Positions 18,171 through 26,589 of a DNA stretch of 64,000 bases are shown one piece after another. Each line of letters opens with the position of its first letter. Within the stretch, counting starts at the first letter, position 1. The stretch comes from Actinotalea solisilvae (GTDB taxonomy: Bacteria > Actinomycetota > Actinomycetes > Actinomycetales > Cellulomonadaceae). Where the stretch lies: the NCBI RefSeq assembly GCF_016464425.1, contig NZ_JADDKQ010000022.1, positions 1 through 64,000 of the forward strand, given 5' to 3'. The notes under the pieces are model-generated. The model searched no databases, was not told the origin of the DNA, and saw only the letters and a list, made by a program, of their open reading frames with translations. The position numbers and the translations under genes were made by a program.

Positions 18171-19400
18171 CTAGAGGCCGAGGACCTTGGCCTTGGCGGC
18201 GTCGTAGTCCGCCTGCGTGATGAGGTCCTGGTCGAGCATCGCCTTGAGCTGCGTGAGCTTGGCCACCGGGTCCTCGGCCGGCGCCGCGGGCGGCGGCGGG
18301 GGCGGCGGAGGCGTGTCCGACGGCGTCTGCTGCTGAGCCTGCTGCGCCTGCTGGAAGGCCGGGGGCGTGCTCGGCTGCTGCAGGCCGGACGCCGCGGCGC
18401 CCGTCGCGCCGACGCCCATCCCGAGCACGGCCATGCCCGCGCCGCCGCCACCGTTCTCGCCGGCCGCCTGGAAGCCGCGCGCGGCCGCCTGCTGCATGAA
18501 GGAGTTGCCCCGGGAACCGCCGAGCGCGTCCGCCTTCTTGACGTCGCTGAGCAGCGCGCGCGTGTCCTCGTCGTACTCGATCGCCTGGAGGACGACCTTG
18601 ACGATGGTGAGGCCGCGCGCCGTCGTCCACTGGTAGTTCTCCTCGACGGCGAACGCGAGGGACTGCGCGAAGCCGATCGAGTCGCCCTGGATCCGCGCGA
18701 TGCGGTTCCCCTTGCTCGGGTCGTTCGTGTAGTTCGAGAACGCGGCCGCGAGCGAGCCGACCACCTCGTTGAAGAGCTGGCTGGCCGCGTCGTTGTCGAG
18801 GTCGGTGAAGTCGAAGACCCGCGGCGTCGCGCTGAGGTACGTCAGCGGGACGAACTGCTTGACCAGCAGGATCGGGTCGACGATGCGCAGCGAGTAGGAC
18901 CCGCGCGTCACGGCGCCGACCTGGGCGCCGAGGTACGCGTCGTCCCAGTAGATCTCCGACTGCGTGCCGAAGCGGTTGTTCGGGATCTCCTTGAGGTTGA
19001 CGTAGAACGCGAGCTGCTGCGAGCCCGGCTGGCCGCCGAACTTGAACCGCTCCCAGGACGCCATCACGGTCGGGCTGAGCCCGTCGCCCGCGAAGATCGA
19101 GCGCGAGTTCGGGTCCTGCGACGTGAAGATGAAGCCCCCCGGCTCGGCGACGAAGCCGGTGAGCTGGCCGTCCTGGAACGTGAGCAGGCCGTAGCCCTCG
19201 GGGACGAGGATGCGGCTGCCGTTGGTGATGATGTGCGCCGAGCCCTGCGTGTTCGACCCGCGGCCGGCGTTCTGGCCCTGGGGCACCGCCGGGAAGATCG
19301 CGGCCGTCGGCGCGAGGCCCGGCGGGGGCGCCAGGAAGTCCTTCCACTGGTCGGCGAGCATGCCGCCGAGGGCTCCGGAGAAGGCCTTGATGAATCCCAT
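18171..19400 (-). CDS. SPFH-domain protein with C-terminal SHOCT module (YdjI-like)
   Basis: A 409-residue protein starting MGFIKAFSGALGGMLADQWKD, after GGAGG. Residues ~50-300 match the SPFH/band-7-like family once named virion core protein-like (YdjI in Bacillus): SRILVPEGYGLLTFQDGQLTGFVAEPGGFIF and the long SYSLRIVDPILLVKQFVPLTYL region. A Gly/Ala/Gln- and Pro-rich linker leads to a 30-residue SHOCT motif at the end (LTQLKAMLDQDLITQADYDAAKAKVLGL). No membrane segment is present, so attachment would be through partners, perhaps the two membrane proteins encoded downstream. Confidence 0.82.
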   Translation of the reverse strand: MGFIKAFSGALGGMLADQWKDFLAPPPGLAPTAAIFPAVPQGQNAGRGSNTQGSAHIITNGSRILVPEGYGLLTFQDGQLTGFVAEPGGFIFTSQDPNSRSIFAGDGLSPTVMASWERFKFGGQPGSQQLAFYVNLKEIPNNRFGTQSEIYWDDAYLGAQVGAVTRGSYSLRIVDPILLVKQFVPLTYLSATPRVFDFTDLDNDAASQLFNEVVGSLAAAFSNYTNDPSKGNRIARIQGDSIGFAQSLAFAVEENYQWTTARGLTIVKVVLQAIEYDEDTRALLSDVKKADALGGSRGNSFMQQAAARGFQAAGENGGGGAGMAVLGMGVGATGAAASGLQQPSTPPAFQQAQQAQQQTPSDTPPPPPPPPAAPAEDPVAKLTQLKAMLDQDLITQADYDAAKAKVLGL

Positions 19401-19631
19401 CGGATCCTCCACGTCATCGCGTGCGGGGCCGCGCCGCCGCAGGACAGCGGTGCTCGGGCCGGCTCCGGGCTCTCGCCACGGCGCCGTCGGGCGCACTCTA
19501 CTGACCGGCGGCCCGCTCCCGTGAGGGGTTCGGCACAGTCACCCGAACGCCGGGTGTCCTCGTCGGCCGCCCGGGCCGGCGCCGCGCGGCCCCCGCCCTG
19601 CGCGTGTCGGTGGCCGGTGCGACCGTGGACC

Positions 19632-20498
19632 ATGCGCTTCTGCGTGACGGTCCCCAACTTCGGCCCCGGGGTCGACGTCGACCTGCTCGCGCGTTGGGCG
19701 GTCGACGCCGAGGAGGCGGGCTGGGACGGGTTCTTCCTCTGGGACCACCTGCTCGCCTGGGACCCGGGCCCCGTCGACGTCGTCGACCCGTGGATGGCGC
19801 TCGCGGTCGCGGCGGACCGGACGTCCCGGATCCGGCTCGGGACGCTCGTCACGCCGCTGCCCCGGCGCCGACCGGTGAAGCTCGCGCGCGAGACGGTGAC
19901 GCTCGACCGGCTCAGCGGCGGGCGCGCGGTGCTCGGCGTCGGCATGGGCGGCTTCCCCTACGAGTGGGACTTCCTCGGCGAGGAGCCGGACCTGCCGACG
20001 CGCGGCCGCATGCTCGACGAGCACCTGGACCTGCTCGCGCGGCTGTGGTCGGGGGAACCGGTCGAGCACCGCGGGGAGCACTACCGCGTCGCGGGCACGG
20101 CGGACCAGCCGTTCAGCGCGCGCCTCCACCCGCCGCCCGTGCAGCGGCCGCGCATCCCCGTGTGGGTCGCGGGGACCTGGCCGGGCACCCGGCCGTTCCG
20201 CCGGGCGGCGCGCTGGGACGGCGTCGTCCCCATGCGCGCCGACGGCCCCTGGACCGTCCAGGACACGCGCGACGTCCACGCCGCCGTCGCCGCGCAGCGG
20301 GACCCGGGCGCCGGACCGTTCGACCTCGTCGTGCCCGGCGAGAGCGAGCCCGGGCGCACCGCCGACGCCGCTGGTCCGCACGCGGACGCGGGCGGCACGT
20401 GGTGGCAGGAGAACGTCCTCCCGTGGCGCTACGGCTGGAGCGCCGGGCAGCCGTTGCCCGCGGAGCAGATGCGCGGACGCATCCTCGCGGGCCCCTGA
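19632..20498 (+). CDS. LLM-class flavin-dependent oxidoreductase
   Basis: A 288-residue luciferase-like protein: FCVTVPNFGPGVDVDLLARWAVDAEEAGWDGFFLWDHL at the start, then RIRLGTLVTPLPRRRPVKLARETVTLDRLSGGRAVLGVGMG and the (beta/alpha)8 pattern to the end. Such enzymes use F420 or FMN to oxidise or reduce diverse substrates; in actinobacteria F420 is common. The chosen ATG gives the usual N-terminus of the family. Substrate unknown; no partner gene is adjacent. Confidence 0.85.
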   Translation: MRFCVTVPNFGPGVDVDLLARWAVDAEEAGWDGFFLWDHLLAWDPGPVDVVDPWMALAVAADRTSRIRLGTLVTPLPRRRPVKLARETVTLDRLSGGRAVLGVGMGGFPYEWDFLGEEPDLPTRGRMLDEHLDLLARLWSGEPVEHRGEHYRVAGTADQPFSARLHPPPVQRPRIPVWVAGTWPGTRPFRRAARWDGVVPMRADGPWTVQDTRDVHAAVAAQRDPGAGPFDLVVPGESEPGRTADAAGPHADAGGTWWQENVLPWRYGWSAGQPLPAEQMRGRILAGP

Positions 20499-20553
20499 CC
20501 GGGCGCGGGCCCGCGGGCGGACCGGTGCGCGCGGTCCCGGGGCCGCTCCGCCG

Positions 20554-21291
20554 CTACGCCTCGCCGGCGGCGCCGTCCGTGTCGGGGCCCGTCCACCACG
20601 ACGTCCACCGGCGCTCGGCGTCCGCCGCCCGCTCGGCGTCGGCGCCGTAGAGGCTGAGCACGAGCATGACCTCGCCGTCCGGGGGCGCCGACGCGGGCGG
20701 CGTGCGCGCGACCACGAGCAGCGCGTCGTCCTCCTCGGCGACGGTGAGGCCGATCTGGAGATCCGTCTGGAAGAAGACCTCGCCCGAGAACGTGGTGCCG
20801 TCCTCGCGGCGCACCTCGTACGCGCCGCCCACGGGGTCGTCCCCGAGCAGGCGCAGACCGAGGCGGCTGAGCAGCGGGGAGTCGTGCGGGCCGAGGTCGA
20901 GTCCGTGCGCGGAGACGGTGCGCCGGTCCTGGCCGGGGTGGCGCTCGAGCGCGAACCGGAGCTGCTGCGCGAACGTGATCCAGCCCTCGTCGACCGGGTC
21001 GAACGCGCCGTCGAACTCGCCGGTGACGCCGTGGTGCGAGCGCGTCACGCGCAGCCGCGTGCCCTCGTCCTCGGGCGCGACCTCGAACCGGTCGCCGTCC
21101 TCCCACGTGAGCGTGCGGGCGGCGTCGTCCGCCGTGGCGCCCTCGCCGAAGATCTGGGTGATCTCGGCCTCGAGGCCGTCGTAGTCCCAGCCGAACCACC
21201 GGGCGACGAGCGCGGGGTCGCGCAGGGACGCCCAGACGTCGTCGGGCGACGCCGCGACGTGCGTGTCGACGAGCACGCGTTCGGTTGCCAT
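20554..21291 (-). CDS. SRPBCC (START-like) domain protein
   Basis: A 245-residue protein. The first half has the AHSA1/SRPBCC pattern (VDTHVAASPDDVWASLRDPALVARWFGWDYDGLEAE, RTLTWEDGDRFEVA, then ITFAQQLRFALERHPGQD), a hydrophobic-cavity fold that binds lipids or polyketides. The second half (LGLRLLGDDPVGGAYEVRREDG to the end) is a less clear extension. GGAGGTCCG precedes the ATG. It is divergent from the acetyltransferase pair. Function unknown. Confidence 0.75.
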   Translation of the reverse strand: MATERVLVDTHVAASPDDVWASLRDPALVARWFGWDYDGLEAEITQIFGEGATADDAARTLTWEDGDRFEVAPEDEGTRLRVTRSHHGVTGEFDGAFDPVDEGWITFAQQLRFALERHPGQDRRTVSAHGLDLGPHDSPLLSRLGLRLLGDDPVGGAYEVRREDGTTFSGEVFFQTDLQIGLTVAEEDDALLVVARTPPASAPPDGEVMLVLSLYGADAERAADAERRWTSWWTGPDTDGAAGEA

Positions 21292-21490
21292 CGGACCTCC
21301 GGGCAGGTGCGGGTGGGTCGGCGGAGAGGCGGAGCGTCGGGCGCGGGGGCGCCGCGTCCGAGCATGGCACCACGCCGCACGGCGCGCACCCGACGCCGGT
21401 CCGCCGCGACGGCCGCCTCGCCGGCCCTCGGGCGCCGTCGGGCGCGGAAAGCAGTGGGCGCGCGCCCTCGCGCGGGGGAGGCTGTCACCC

Positions 21491-21856
21491 ATGGGTCACC
21501 GCACGAGGACCGAGCGGCCGGACGACGCCGACGCCGTCCGCGCCACCACGACGGCGGCGTTCGGGCCGGACGGCGCGCACGTCGCCCGCGTGCGCACGGC
21601 CGACGCGCGCGGCGTACCGCTCGTCGTGCTCGAGGGCGACCCCGGCTACTACGGGCCGCGCGGCTTCGTGGCCGGCGCGTCGCTGGGGCTGCGCCGCCCG
21701 TCGCTGCGGATCCCGCCCGCCGCGTTCCAGGCTGTCGCGCTCGCCGCGCACGAGCCGTGGATGACCGGCACCGTCGTCGTCCCCGACGTGTTCTGGGGCC
21801 TCGACTGCGTCGGCCTGCGCGCCCCGTCCTCGCCGGACGGCGGGACCGCGCCGTGA
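21491..21856 (+). pseudogene. GNAT acetyltransferase (YhbS-like) with central deletion
   Basis: The 121-residue product begins like a YhbS-type GNAT protein (RTERPDDADAVRATTTAAFG) and ends like one (VVLEGDPGYYGPRGFVAGASLGLR onward), but about 55-65 central residues are gone, including the acetyl-CoA-binding RxxGxG/A loop. The deletion keeps frame, joining VRT to ADARGVPLVVL. Without the cofactor site it cannot be an active acetyltransferase, although the reading frame is open and its stop still overlaps the start of the following GNAT gene (GTGA). Confidence 0.6.
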
Positions 21857-22953
21857 CCGGCTGGGCGGTGCACCGCGTCCCGGTGCCCGCGTCGCTCGAC
21901 GCCGACGACGCCTGGGGCATCCACGCCGTCGCCGAGATCTCGAGCGCGGCCGAGCGTGCCACCTGGGGACACGACGACCTCGCCTACACCCCGCAGCACT
22001 GCCTCACCTACCTGCGCAACCAGCGGTACGCGGCGCGCCACCAGCTCGTCGTCGTGCCCGAGGGCGTCGACCCGACGTCGCCGGACGACGTCGTCGGGAC
22101 GGCCGGGGTCGTGCTGCCCCGGGACACGCGGACCGCCTACCTCGAGACCCTCGTCCGGCCCGAGCGGCGGCGGCAGGGCGCGGGCGCCGCGCTGGTCGCG
22201 GCGGCGGAGGAGCTCGCGGCGCGCGACGGCCGCACGGCGGTCATCGTGTCGAGCGACCACCGCGGCGAGCCGCCGCCCGGCGGCACCGCCCTCGAGCCGC
22301 CGACGGGCAGCGGTCGCATCGCCGCCGACGACGCGTCGGCCGCCTTCGCGCTGCGGCGCGGGTACGCGCTCGAGCAGGCCGAGCGCTACAGCGTCCTCGA
22401 GCTCCCGCTCGACCCCGGGCTGCTCGGGCGGCTGCACGCCGACGCCGCCGCGCGCGCGGGCACCGGCTACCGGCTCCACACCTTCGTCGACCGCACGCCG
22501 GACCGGTGGCTCGACCAGGTCGGGACGCTCTTCACGCGGATGAGCACGGACGTCCCCGTCGCGGGCCTGGAGGTGGACGAGGACCCGTGGGACGCCGCGC
22601 GCGTGCGGTCGTTCGAGGACGACGCCGCCGCGGCACGGCACGGCGTGCTCACGGTGGTCGCCGAGCACGTCGCGACGGCCACCCTCGCGGCGTTCACGCT
22701 GGTCAAGCTCCCGCTCGACCAGCCGGAGGTCGTGCACCAGGAGGACACCCTGGTGCTGCGCGAGCACCGCGGCCGGCGCCTCGGGATGCTGGTCAAGACG
22801 GCGCTCCTGCGCGAGCTCGCCGAGCACCGACCCACCGCACGCCGGGTCCACACCTGGAACGCCGAGGAGAACGCCGTCATGCTCGCGATCAACGTGGCGC
22901 TGGGGTTCCGCCCGCGCGGCGTCTGCGCGATGTGGCAGCGCCGCCTCCCCTGA
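21853..22953 (+). CDS. Double-GNAT-domain acetyltransferase
   Basis: A 366-residue protein with two GNAT folds. The first has the acetyl-CoA signature LVRPERRRQGAGAALVAAAEE and the second EDTLVLREHRGRRLGMLVKTALLRELAEHRP followed by WNAEENAVMLAINVALGFRPRGV. This layout resembles the mycothiol synthase MshD and related two-domain acetyltransferases, but the sequence is not close enough to call MshD. GTG start overlaps the stop of the deleted GNAT gene. Substrate unknown. Confidence 0.82.
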   Translation: MTGWAVHRVPVPASLDADDAWGIHAVAEISSAAERATWGHDDLAYTPQHCLTYLRNQRYAARHQLVVVPEGVDPTSPDDVVGTAGVVLPRDTRTAYLETLVRPERRRQGAGAALVAAAEELAARDGRTAVIVSSDHRGEPPPGGTALEPPTGSGRIAADDASAAFALRRGYALEQAERYSVLELPLDPGLLGRLHADAAARAGTGYRLHTFVDRTPDRWLDQVGTLFTRMSTDVPVAGLEVDEDPWDAARVRSFEDDAAAARHGVLTVVAEHVATATLAAFTLVKLPLDQPEVVHQEDTLVLREHRGRRLGMLVKTALLRELAEHRPTARRVHTWNAEENAVMLAINVALGFRPRGVCAMWQRRLP

Positions 22954-23088
22954 CCGCCGGTCGCGGCGCCCCGAGGAGCCGTCCCGGTCAGGGGCCGGCG
23001 TCCGGCGCGGAAGGTTCGGCACACATGCCGACCCGAACCCTCCGCGGCACGGCGGCCTGCCCGCCGCGCGGGCGGCTCCGGCGCGCGG

Positions 23089-23094
23089 GACGAT
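23089..23094 (+). promoter_or_regulatory. Possible leaderless -10 box for the DUF1990 gene
   Basis: GACGAT, six bases, GTG. The first base deviates from TAnnnT, so support is mainly the spacing and lack of a ribosome binding site. Confidence 0.35.
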
Positions 23095-23100
23095 CGCCGG

Positions 23101-23622
23101 GTGACCCGCCCGCCGCGCGACCTCGCCGCGCTGCCGCTGACCTACGCCGAGGTGGGCGCCTCGCTCGCCGGGCCGCTCCCGGCCGGCTACCACCACACGC
23201 GCGCGAGCGCCGTCGTCGGACACGGCCGCGCGGTACTCGAGCGGCACGCCGACGCCGTCCTGCGGTTCGAGATGCACCGGCGCGCGGGCCTGCTCGTCGA
23301 CGCGCGCGCACCTCGCGCCGCCGTCGGGGTCGACGTCGAGGTCGCGCTGCCGCTCGGACCGCTGCGGGTGCGTGCGCTCGACCGCGTCGTCGCCGTCGTC
23401 GACGAGCCCGACCGCCGCGGCTTCGCGTACGGCACGCTCGCGGGTCACCCCGAGCAGGGCGAGGAGGCGTTCGTCGTGACCATCGACGGCGACGACGTCG
23501 TCCGCCTCGAGATCCGCGCGTTCTGGCGGTCGGTGCGCTGGTACTCCCGCCTGGGCGGGCCGGTGACGGTCGCCGTCCAGCGCGCGATCACCCGCCGCTA
23601 CCTCGCCGTCCGCGTCGCCTGA
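23101..23622 (+). CDS. DUF1990 (UPF0548) family protein
   Basis: A 173-residue protein matching the DUF1990 family: LPLTYAEVGASL near the start, GYHHTR, and the C-terminal GFAYGTLAGHPEQGEEAFVV block with FWRSVRWYSRLGGPV. The family occurs in actinobacteria and plants and may bind a lipid-like ligand; no function is established. It converges on the thiamine transporter genes, with a perfect hairpin between them. Confidence 0.8.
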   Translation: MTRPPRDLAALPLTYAEVGASLAGPLPAGYHHTRASAVVGHGRAVLERHADAVLRFEMHRRAGLLVDARAPRAAVGVDVEVALPLGPLRVRALDRVVAVVDEPDRRGFAYGTLAGHPEQGEEAFVVTIDGDDVVRLEIRAFWRSVRWYSRLGGPVTVAVQRAITRRYLAVRVA

Positions 23623-23657
23623 CGCGACCGCCCGCCCGCACGTCCAGCAGCGGCGAC

Positions 23658-23679
23658 GGCGTCCTCGCGACAGGACGCC
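23658..23679. terminator. Bidirectional hairpin between convergent genes
   Basis: GGCGTCCT-CGCGAC-AGGACGCC, a perfect 8-bp stem with six-base loop between the DUF1990 and thiQ stops. No T-run follows, which is common in high-GC actinobacteria. Confidence 0.5.
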
Positions 23680-23718
23680 CCCGCCCCGGGAGGACGGACT
23701 CGCGGAGGGGGGCGGAGG

Positions 23719-24870
23719 CTACGGCACGACGACGACCGCGGCGGGGACCGGGCGCAGCCGCACCCGGGTGCCCGGCGCCGGGAGCGCCGACGCCGCGGCC
23801 GCGAGCGAGCTCGGCTCGACGACCGTCACGCGTCCCGCCCCCTCGACGTCGACGACGACCTCGGTGACGCCGCGGCCGAAGCCGGCGCTCACCACCCGGC
23901 CGTGCAGCGGTCCGTCGTCGGCGCGCTCGAGCGAGCCCGGGCCGAGCGCGAACGTCCCCGCGCCCTCGCCCGCCCGGCCCCCGGGCCCGTCCGCCGGACC
24001 ACCTGGCCCGTCCGCCGCACCCCCGGGCGCGTCCGCCGCGGGGTCACCCCCGACGACGCCGCCCCCGACCCCGGCCGCGCGCAGCGCGCCGCCCACGGCC
24101 GAGTCGACCCCGACGAAGGCCTCGTACCCGAGGAACTCGGCGACCCGCCGGCTCGCCGGGCGGTGCCACAGGACGACCGGTGCGGCCACCTGGAGGAGCC
24201 GGCCCGCGTCCATGACCGCGATCCGGTCGGCGACCGCGAAGGCCTCGTCGTGGTCGTGCGTCACGAAGACCGCCGTCGTGCCGGTGGCCGTGAGGGCCGC
24301 GCGGACCTCGGTCGCGAGCCGCTCGCGCAGCGACCGGTCGAGCGCCGAGAGCGGCTCGTCGAGCAGCAGCAGCCGGGGGCGCGGCGCGAGCGACCGCGCG
24401 AGCGCGACCCGCTGCCGCTCGCCGCCCGACAGCGTCGCGACCTCGCGCCGGTCGAAGCCGACGAGGCCGACGAGCTCGAGCAGCTCCGCGACCCGCGCGC
24501 GTCGCTCGGGGCGCGGCACCCCCGCCATCTCGAGCCCGAACGCCACGTTCCGCGCGACGTCGCGGTGCGGGAACAGCTGCCCGTCCTGGAACATGAGCCC
24601 GAACCCGCGTCGGTGCACGGGCACGCCCGCGAGGTCCTCGCCGCCCCAGCGGACCGTGCCGGACGACACCGGCTCGAGCCCGGCGACCGCGCGCAGCAGG
24701 CTCGACTTGCCGCTGCCCGACGGCCCGAGCAGCGCGACGACCTCCCCGGGCGCGACGTCGAGGTCGAGGTGGTCGACGGCGGTCGCGACCGAGCCGTCGT
24801 CGTCCCGGTAGTGCACGACGACGTCGCGCACCTCCAGGCCCGCCCCGCCCGCCCGCTCCGGCGCGCTCAC
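23719..24870 (-). CDS. thiQ: Thiamine ABC transporter ATP-binding protein (ThiQ-like)
   Basis: A 383-residue ATPase. Walker A GPSGSGKS at 49-56, Q-loop at FQDGQLF, signature LSGGERQR at 147-154, Walker B RLLLLDEP at 166-173 and switch His205 in VTHDHDE. ThiQ is usually about 230-250 residues; here the nucleotide-binding domain is followed by a Gly/Asp/Pro-rich linker with repeated GGP-ADGP units (~275-310) and a TOBE-like C-terminal domain (VEGAGRVTVVEPS...TRVRLRPVP). The GTG start overlaps the permease stop. Thiamine assignment comes from the TPP riboswitch and ThiB-like binding protein of the operon. Confidence 0.85.
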   Translation of the reverse strand: MSAPERAGGAGLEVRDVVVHYRDDDGSVATAVDHLDLDVAPGEVVALLGPSGSGKSSLLRAVAGLEPVSSGTVRWGGEDLAGVPVHRRGFGLMFQDGQLFPHRDVARNVAFGLEMAGVPRPERRARVAELLELVGLVGFDRREVATLSGGERQRVALARSLAPRPRLLLLDEPLSALDRSLRERLATEVRAALTATGTTAVFVTHDHDEAFAVADRIAVMDAGRLLQVAAPVVLWHRPASRRVAEFLGYEAFVGVDSAVGGALRAAGVGGGVVGGDPAADAPGGAADGPGGPADGPGGRAGEGAGTFALGPGSLERADDGPLHGRVVSAGFGRGVTEVVVDVEGAGRVTVVEPSSLAAAASALPAPGTRVRLRPVPAAVVVVP

Positions 24871-26552
24871 AGCTCGCCCTGCCCGCCGGGCCGCAGCCGC
24901 TCCGCGAGGCCCATGACCACGGCCGTCATGAGCCCGAGGAGCACCGCGGCCGCGAGCGCCATGCCGAGGTTGTCGGCGCCCGGTCGCCCGAGCAGCCGGA
25001 AGATCACGACGGGCAGCGTGGGCCGCTCGGGCCGCGCGAGGAAGGACGTGGCGCCGAACTCGCCGAGACTCACGGCGAACGCGAACCCGACCGCGACGCC
25101 GAGCGAGCGCGCCGCGATGGGCCAGTCGACGTGACGCAGCACGCCCGCGGGCGCCGCGCCGAGCACGCCGGCGGCCTCGTGGAGGCGGGTGTCGATCGCG
25201 CGGAGCACGGGCAGCACCGTACGCACCACGAGCGGCGTCGCGACGACCGCCTGGGCCACCGGGATGAGCACCGCCGAGCCGCGCAGGTCGAGGTCGAGCC
25301 CCCACGGCCGGTCGAGCGCCACGAGGAACCCGAACCCGACGGTCACGGCCGAGACCCCGAGGGGCAGCATGAACAGCGCGTCGAGCAGCCGGACGGCCCG
25401 GCGGGTGCCGGCGCCGCGCGGTCGCCGCGACGCGACGAGGGCGACGAGCCCGCCGACGACGACAGCGATCACCGTCGCGTCCAGCGCGATCCGCACCGAC
25501 GTCAGCGCGGCCTCCCACACCGTGACGCTCAGCGCGTTCCGCCCGCCGGTGGTGCCGAGCGCGACGTAGTTGCCGAGCCCCCACCCGTCGGCGGTGCGCA
25601 GCGACCGCACGACGACGGTCGCGAGCGGGAGGACGAGCAGCACCCCCACGACGAGGGCGGTGACCGCGACCGCGACGACGTCGCCCGCGCTGCGTCCCGG
25701 GCCGCGCAGCGCGGGGCGCGGCAGCGCGACGCGCGGGTCGGCCGTGAGCTGCAGCGCCCGCTCGCGCGACGAGCGCGCACGGCCGGCGAGCAGCAGGCAG
25801 CCGGCGACGACCACGAGCTGGAGCACCGAGAGCACCGCGGCGGCGCGCAGGTCGAGGAACTGGGTGGTCTGCACCCAGATCTCGGTCTCGACCGTGCCGT
25901 AGCGCGCGCCGCCGAGCACGAGGACGACGCCGAACGCCGTCGCGCAGAAGAGGAAGACGATGGCGGCCGCGGACGCGAGCGCGGGCGTCAGCGCGGGCAG
26001 CGTGACGTGGACGAACGCGCGCCACGGCGACGCGCCGAGGGCGCGCGCGGCCTGCTCGGCGCGCGGGTCCAGGCCCGCCCAGAAGCCCCCCACGGTGCGG
26101 ACGACGACCGCGAGGTTGAAGAACACCAGCGCCGCGACGACGGCCGAGAACGTGCCGTCGATCCCGAGGAACCCGAGCGGCCCGTGCGGCGCGAGCACCG
26201 AGCGGAACGCGACGCCCACGACGACGGTCGGCAGCACGAAGGGCACGACGACGAACGCGCGCAGCGCGCGGCGGCCCGGGAAGTCGCGCCGGTGGAGCAG
26301 GTGCGCGACGGGAAGCCCCAGCACGAGCGCGAGCGCGGTCCCCACGACCGACTGCGCGAGGGTCAGCCCGACGATCCGCCACGTCCGCGGGCGCCCGAGC
26401 ACCTCCCCGAAGCCCGAGAGGTCGAGGCCGCCCTCGCCGACGAACCCCAGCCGGAGCAGCGCCGCGACGGGGTAGGCGAAGAACAGCGCGAGGAAGAGCA
26501 GCGGGACGCCGGCGGCCAGCCCCCAGGCCAGCCACCGGCGCGCCGCCCCCAT
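24867..26552 (-). CDS. thiP: Thiamine ABC transporter permease (ThiP-like, duplicated)
   Basis: A 561-residue permease with two homologous halves of about six membrane helices each, separated by a cytoplasmic loop near 270-290. Each half has a coupling EAA-type loop: EQAARALGASPWRAFVHVTLPAL and HEAAGVLGAAPAGVLRHVDWPIA. This single-chain architecture is typical of ThiP and ferric-iron FbpB permeases; the riboswitch decides for thiamine. GGAGGACCCGCG precedes the ATG. It is the second gene of thiBPQ, 37 bases after thiB. Confidence 0.88.
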   Translation of the reverse strand: MGAARRWLAWGLAAGVPLLFLALFFAYPVAALLRLGFVGEGGLDLSGFGEVLGRPRTWRIVGLTLAQSVVGTALALVLGLPVAHLLHRRDFPGRRALRAFVVVPFVLPTVVVGVAFRSVLAPHGPLGFLGIDGTFSAVVAALVFFNLAVVVRTVGGFWAGLDPRAEQAARALGASPWRAFVHVTLPALTPALASAAAIVFLFCATAFGVVLVLGGARYGTVETEIWVQTTQFLDLRAAAVLSVLQLVVVAGCLLLAGRARSSRERALQLTADPRVALPRPALRGPGRSAGDVVAVAVTALVVGVLLVLPLATVVVRSLRTADGWGLGNYVALGTTGGRNALSVTVWEAALTSVRIALDATVIAVVVGGLVALVASRRPRGAGTRRAVRLLDALFMLPLGVSAVTVGFGFLVALDRPWGLDLDLRGSAVLIPVAQAVVATPLVVRTVLPVLRAIDTRLHEAAGVLGAAPAGVLRHVDWPIAARSLGVAVGFAFAVSLGEFGATSFLARPERPTLPVVIFRLLGRPGADNLGMALAAAVLLGLMTAVVMGLAERLRPGGQGEL

Positions 26553-26589
26553 CGCGGGTCCTCCCCCTGCCCGGCCCCGCGTGGTGGTC

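Noticed and set aside
23719..26552. Ferric-iron (Fbp-type) ABC transporter
   Set aside because: Permease and ATPase would fit either, but the TPP riboswitch and ThiB-like binding protein favour thiamine.
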